From: CAG-390 sp964590755
Lineage (GTDB): Bacteria; Bacillota; Clostridia; Oscillospirales; CAG-272
NCBI GenBank assembly: GCA_964590755.1
Contig: CAZPYK010000001.1
Coordinates: 1-64,000 of the forward strand
DNA: 64,000 nucleotides
Direction of reading: 5' to 3'
The translations under genes and the position numbers were made by a program. Shown piece after piece: positions 62,500 to 64,000 of the stretch. Positions within the stretch are counted from its first letter, which is position 1. Every line of letters starts with the position of its first letter. The notes below the pieces were generated by a model. That model saw nothing but the letters and a program-made list of their open reading frames with translations, ran no database searches and had not been told where the DNA came from.

Positions 62500-63162
62500 A
62501 TGATCGTCGGAATAACCGGTCCGTCGGGAGCGGGAAAATCTCATTTATCGGCATTGCTGGCGGCACGCGGCTTTGCAATTCTCGATTGCGATAAAATATA
62601 TCACGAGTTGATATCCTCGCCCGGATCTTGCGTCACCGAGCTGTGTGAACAATTCGGTCCTGCCGTATTAAACATTAGTGGTGGTATAGACCGTAATTCT
62701 TTGGGACGAATAGTTTTTTCAAGCCCCGGTGCGCTTTTAAAGCTCAATTCGATCACTCATAAATACATTATCGACGAAATAAAAAGTCGTATCGATGCCC
62801 TACGCCCGGGCACTTCCGCAGTCATAGACGCCCCGACATTATTTGAAGCAGGGTGTGATGCACTTTGCGATCTGACGATCGGAGTGCTCGCCTCTCGCCA
62901 AACGCGCACGGCAAGACTCATTGAGCGTGACGGTGCCTTCAAAACAGCCGAAGAACTTGAAGCGAGGATGAACGCTTCAAAGCCCGAACTTTTTTACACG
63001 CAAAGGTGCGATATGATATGGGTCAATGATCACGAAGACGCATCCGCAGACGAATTTGCTGACCGCATTGCCGCTTTGTGTACCGGAAACGGTCCATCTC
63101 GGCGCAAAATTCCTAAGACAGACATTTCGGTCGCAAGCAACGGATCGGAGTCGGACAAATGA
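62500..63162 (+). CDS. coaE: Dephospho-CoA kinase
   Basis: 220 residues. P-loop GITGPSGAGKSH, CDKIYHEL, and DAPTLFEAGCD are CoaE motifs. It makes the last step of coenzyme A synthesis. ATG at 62500 has AAAGGAG; the longer frame from 62452 begins inside the promoter. The C-terminal 25 residues are polar and extra. It overlaps the next gene by 4 bases. Confidence 0.94.
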   Translation: MIVGITGPSGAGKSHLSALLAARGFAILDCDKIYHELISSPGSCVTELCEQFGPAVLNISGGIDRNSLGRIVFSSPGALLKLNSITHKYIIDEIKSRIDALRPGTSAVIDAPTLFEAGCDALCDLTIGVLASRQTRTARLIERDGAFKTAEELEARMNASKPELFYTQRCDMIWVNDHEDASADEFADRIAALCTGNGPSRRKIPKTDISVASNGSESDK

Positions 63163-63731
63163 GAACAGCAATAAAGCGCACACTTACGGTATTGATAATT
63201 GCGGCACTCTCCATAGGCTGCGGCATGACGGTTGAAAAAATATGCGATTCAGCGGAACGCAAAAGCTATCCGCGCATGTATATGGAAACGGTCATGCAAA
63301 ATTCGCAAGCATTCGGCATCCCTCAAAACATGATATACGCCTTTATAAGAACGGAGAGCAATTTTGATTCAAGCGCAAAAACCACTTCGGAGCAAGGCGA
63401 CCGCGTGGGGCTCATGCAGCTGACCGCGGAGGAGTACACGCGTTACAGCACTCAACTCGGAATCTATTCGGATCCCGGAATGCGATACGATCCCGAGACC
63501 AATATCAAGCTCGGTTCATGCAAAATAGCCGAATTTTATAACAAGTATTCCGACAGGCGATGTATCTACGCCGCATTCGCGGTCGGATCGGAAACCGTTG
63601 ATGAATGGCTCGCGAACTCCGAACTTTCTGACGAAAAAGGGCATCTTTTGACGATCCCGGATCCCGAGGTGTCGGCTTATGTTGAGAAGCTTGAGTCCGC
63701 GTTTCAAATGTACGTAAAGCTGTACGGTTAA
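63159..63731 (+). CDS. Lytic transglycosylase (SLT domain)
   Basis: 190 residues. An N-terminal hydrophobic segment (about 8-24), probably a signal anchor, is followed by a goose-type/SLT domain with catalytic Glu in IRTESNFD and GLMQL, then YDPETNIKLGSCKIAEF. It cleaves peptidoglycan outside the membrane. It starts within the coaE stop (ATGA). Confidence 0.9.
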   Translation: MRTAIKRTLTVLIIAALSIGCGMTVEKICDSAERKSYPRMYMETVMQNSQAFGIPQNMIYAFIRTESNFDSSAKTTSEQGDRVGLMQLTAEEYTRYSTQLGIYSDPGMRYDPETNIKLGSCKIAEFYNKYSDRRCIYAAFAVGSETVDEWLANSELSDEKGHLLTIPDPEVSAYVEKLESAFQMYVKLYG

Positions 63732-63782
63732 CAGATCGATGCAGATATAACAGATCAACATGCAAAGGAAGGATATAAGATC

Positions 63783-64000
63783 ATGTCTGAAAACGAAAAC
63801 AAAAACGAAAAGATCGAAAAAACAGCCGCAGATCGCGCCAAGGAGCTGACATACACCAAAAAAACCGTATATCAACTCAAAAACAGCGAAGCTGTCGAGG
63901 CGGCGTATGCTTATGCGCAAGGTTATGCAAAATTTCTCGACAATGCCAAAACCGAACGCGAGGCCGTAACGCAAGGCATCGCCATGGCAAAAGAAAACGG
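63783..64000 (+). CDS. M18 family aminopeptidase, N-terminal fragment
   Basis: The window ends after about 72 residues. YAQGYAKFLDNAKTEREAVTQG matches the N-terminus of M18 (aminopeptidase I) zinc peptidases in Clostridia. The first 15 residues are Lys/Glu/Asn-rich. RBS AAAGGAAGG. The zinc ligands lie beyond the window, so the call depends on this N-terminal pattern. Confidence 0.7.
   Translation, partial: MSENENKNEKIEKTAADRAKELTYTKKTVYQLKNSEAVEAAYAYAQGYAKFLDNAKTEREAVTQGIAMAKEN

Noticed and set aside
1..64000. tRNA, rRNA, CRISPR arrays, insertion sequences and phage genes
   Set aside because: Scanned for T-arm motifs, regularly spaced repeats, transposase-like ORFs and terminal inverted repeats; none was convincing. 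The repeated UTR element lacks an associated transposase here.

Overview
ORGANISM. The window looks like a chromosomal segment of an uncultured Firmicutes/Clostridia bacterium (Oscillospirales-like gut lineages fit, but this is an inference from gene content, not a phylogeny). Supporting genes are Rex, DnaI- and DnaD-type replication initiation proteins, RicT/YaaT, WhiA, YnzC (DUF896), DUF1836, a class A PBP, AsnA, a short 2[4Fe-4S] ferredoxin and NfeD/flotillin. Strong promoters fit the housekeeping sigma consensus very closely, and sixteen readable ones all have a 17-bp spacer. I saw no rRNA, tRNA, CRISPR array, transposase or phage gene; this is mostly core chromosome. LAYOUT. 0.3-8.5 kb (minus strand) is one long run: galU, dCMP deaminase, a lipoprotein, rimI, tsaD, rex, dnaD-domain protein, dnaI-like loader, TGS-uridine kinase. 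8.7-13 kb (plus): ynzC, tsaE, tsaB, rpiB, ispD, ispF, rpe. 13-14.8 kb (minus): a lone GH2 glycosidase. 15-20.2 kb (plus): holB, ricT, ferredoxin, trmN6-like methyltransferase, HAD phosphatase, ttcA-like thiolase. 20.4-21.4 kb (minus): asnA. 21.6-29.2 kb (plus): livJHMGF behind a long attenuator-like leader, a LURP-one protein, and a uracil permease behind a structured leader with a terminator. 29.3-37.7 kb: a GNAT gene (minus), murE (plus), then a minus-strand group of HAD phosphatase, DUF1836 regulator, NfeD-like, an unknown membrane protein, flotillin and transglutaminase. 37.8-42.9 kb (plus): an M50 protease and the polyamine transporter potABCD with a terminator-bearing leader. 43-50.8 kb (minus): secA, two unknown membrane proteins, an Asn/Gln-rich microprotein and pcrA. 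51-56 kb: mnmA (plus), DUF4430 lipoprotein and class A PBP (minus), BofC-like protein (plus). 56-62.3 kb (minus): yjjG-like HAD, murB, whiA, dnaE. 62.5 kb to the end (plus): coaE, lytic transglycosylase, and the start of an M18 aminopeptidase. HOW IT WORKS TOGETHER. Most genes are housekeeping: threonylcarbamoyl-adenosine tRNA modification (tsaB, tsaD, tsaE), tRNA thiolation (mnmA, ttcA), DNA replication (dnaE, holB, dnaI, dnaD, pcrA), peptidoglycan (murB, murE, PBP, lytic transglycosylase), isoprenoids (ispD, ispF), the non-oxidative pentose phosphate pathway (rpiB, rpe), and nutrient import (LIV amino acids, uracil, polyamines). Three transport operons each appear to be preceded by a regulatory leader containing an intrinsic terminator. 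MAIN NEW OBSERVATION. A short repeated 5'-UTR element recurs at least seven times between about 29.8 and 55.6 kb, always in the sense orientation and always ending at a start codon. It is a GC-rich hairpin (CCGCCGC-ATG-GCGGCGG in the best copies) followed by AATGGAG, which supplies the Shine-Dalgarno. Some copies have a second hairpin and an intrinsic terminator upstream. It precedes genes of unrelated function (GNAT, HAD, NfeD, membrane proteins, M50 protease, PBP). It could be a mobile UTR module or an unrecognised family of cis-regulatory RNA.
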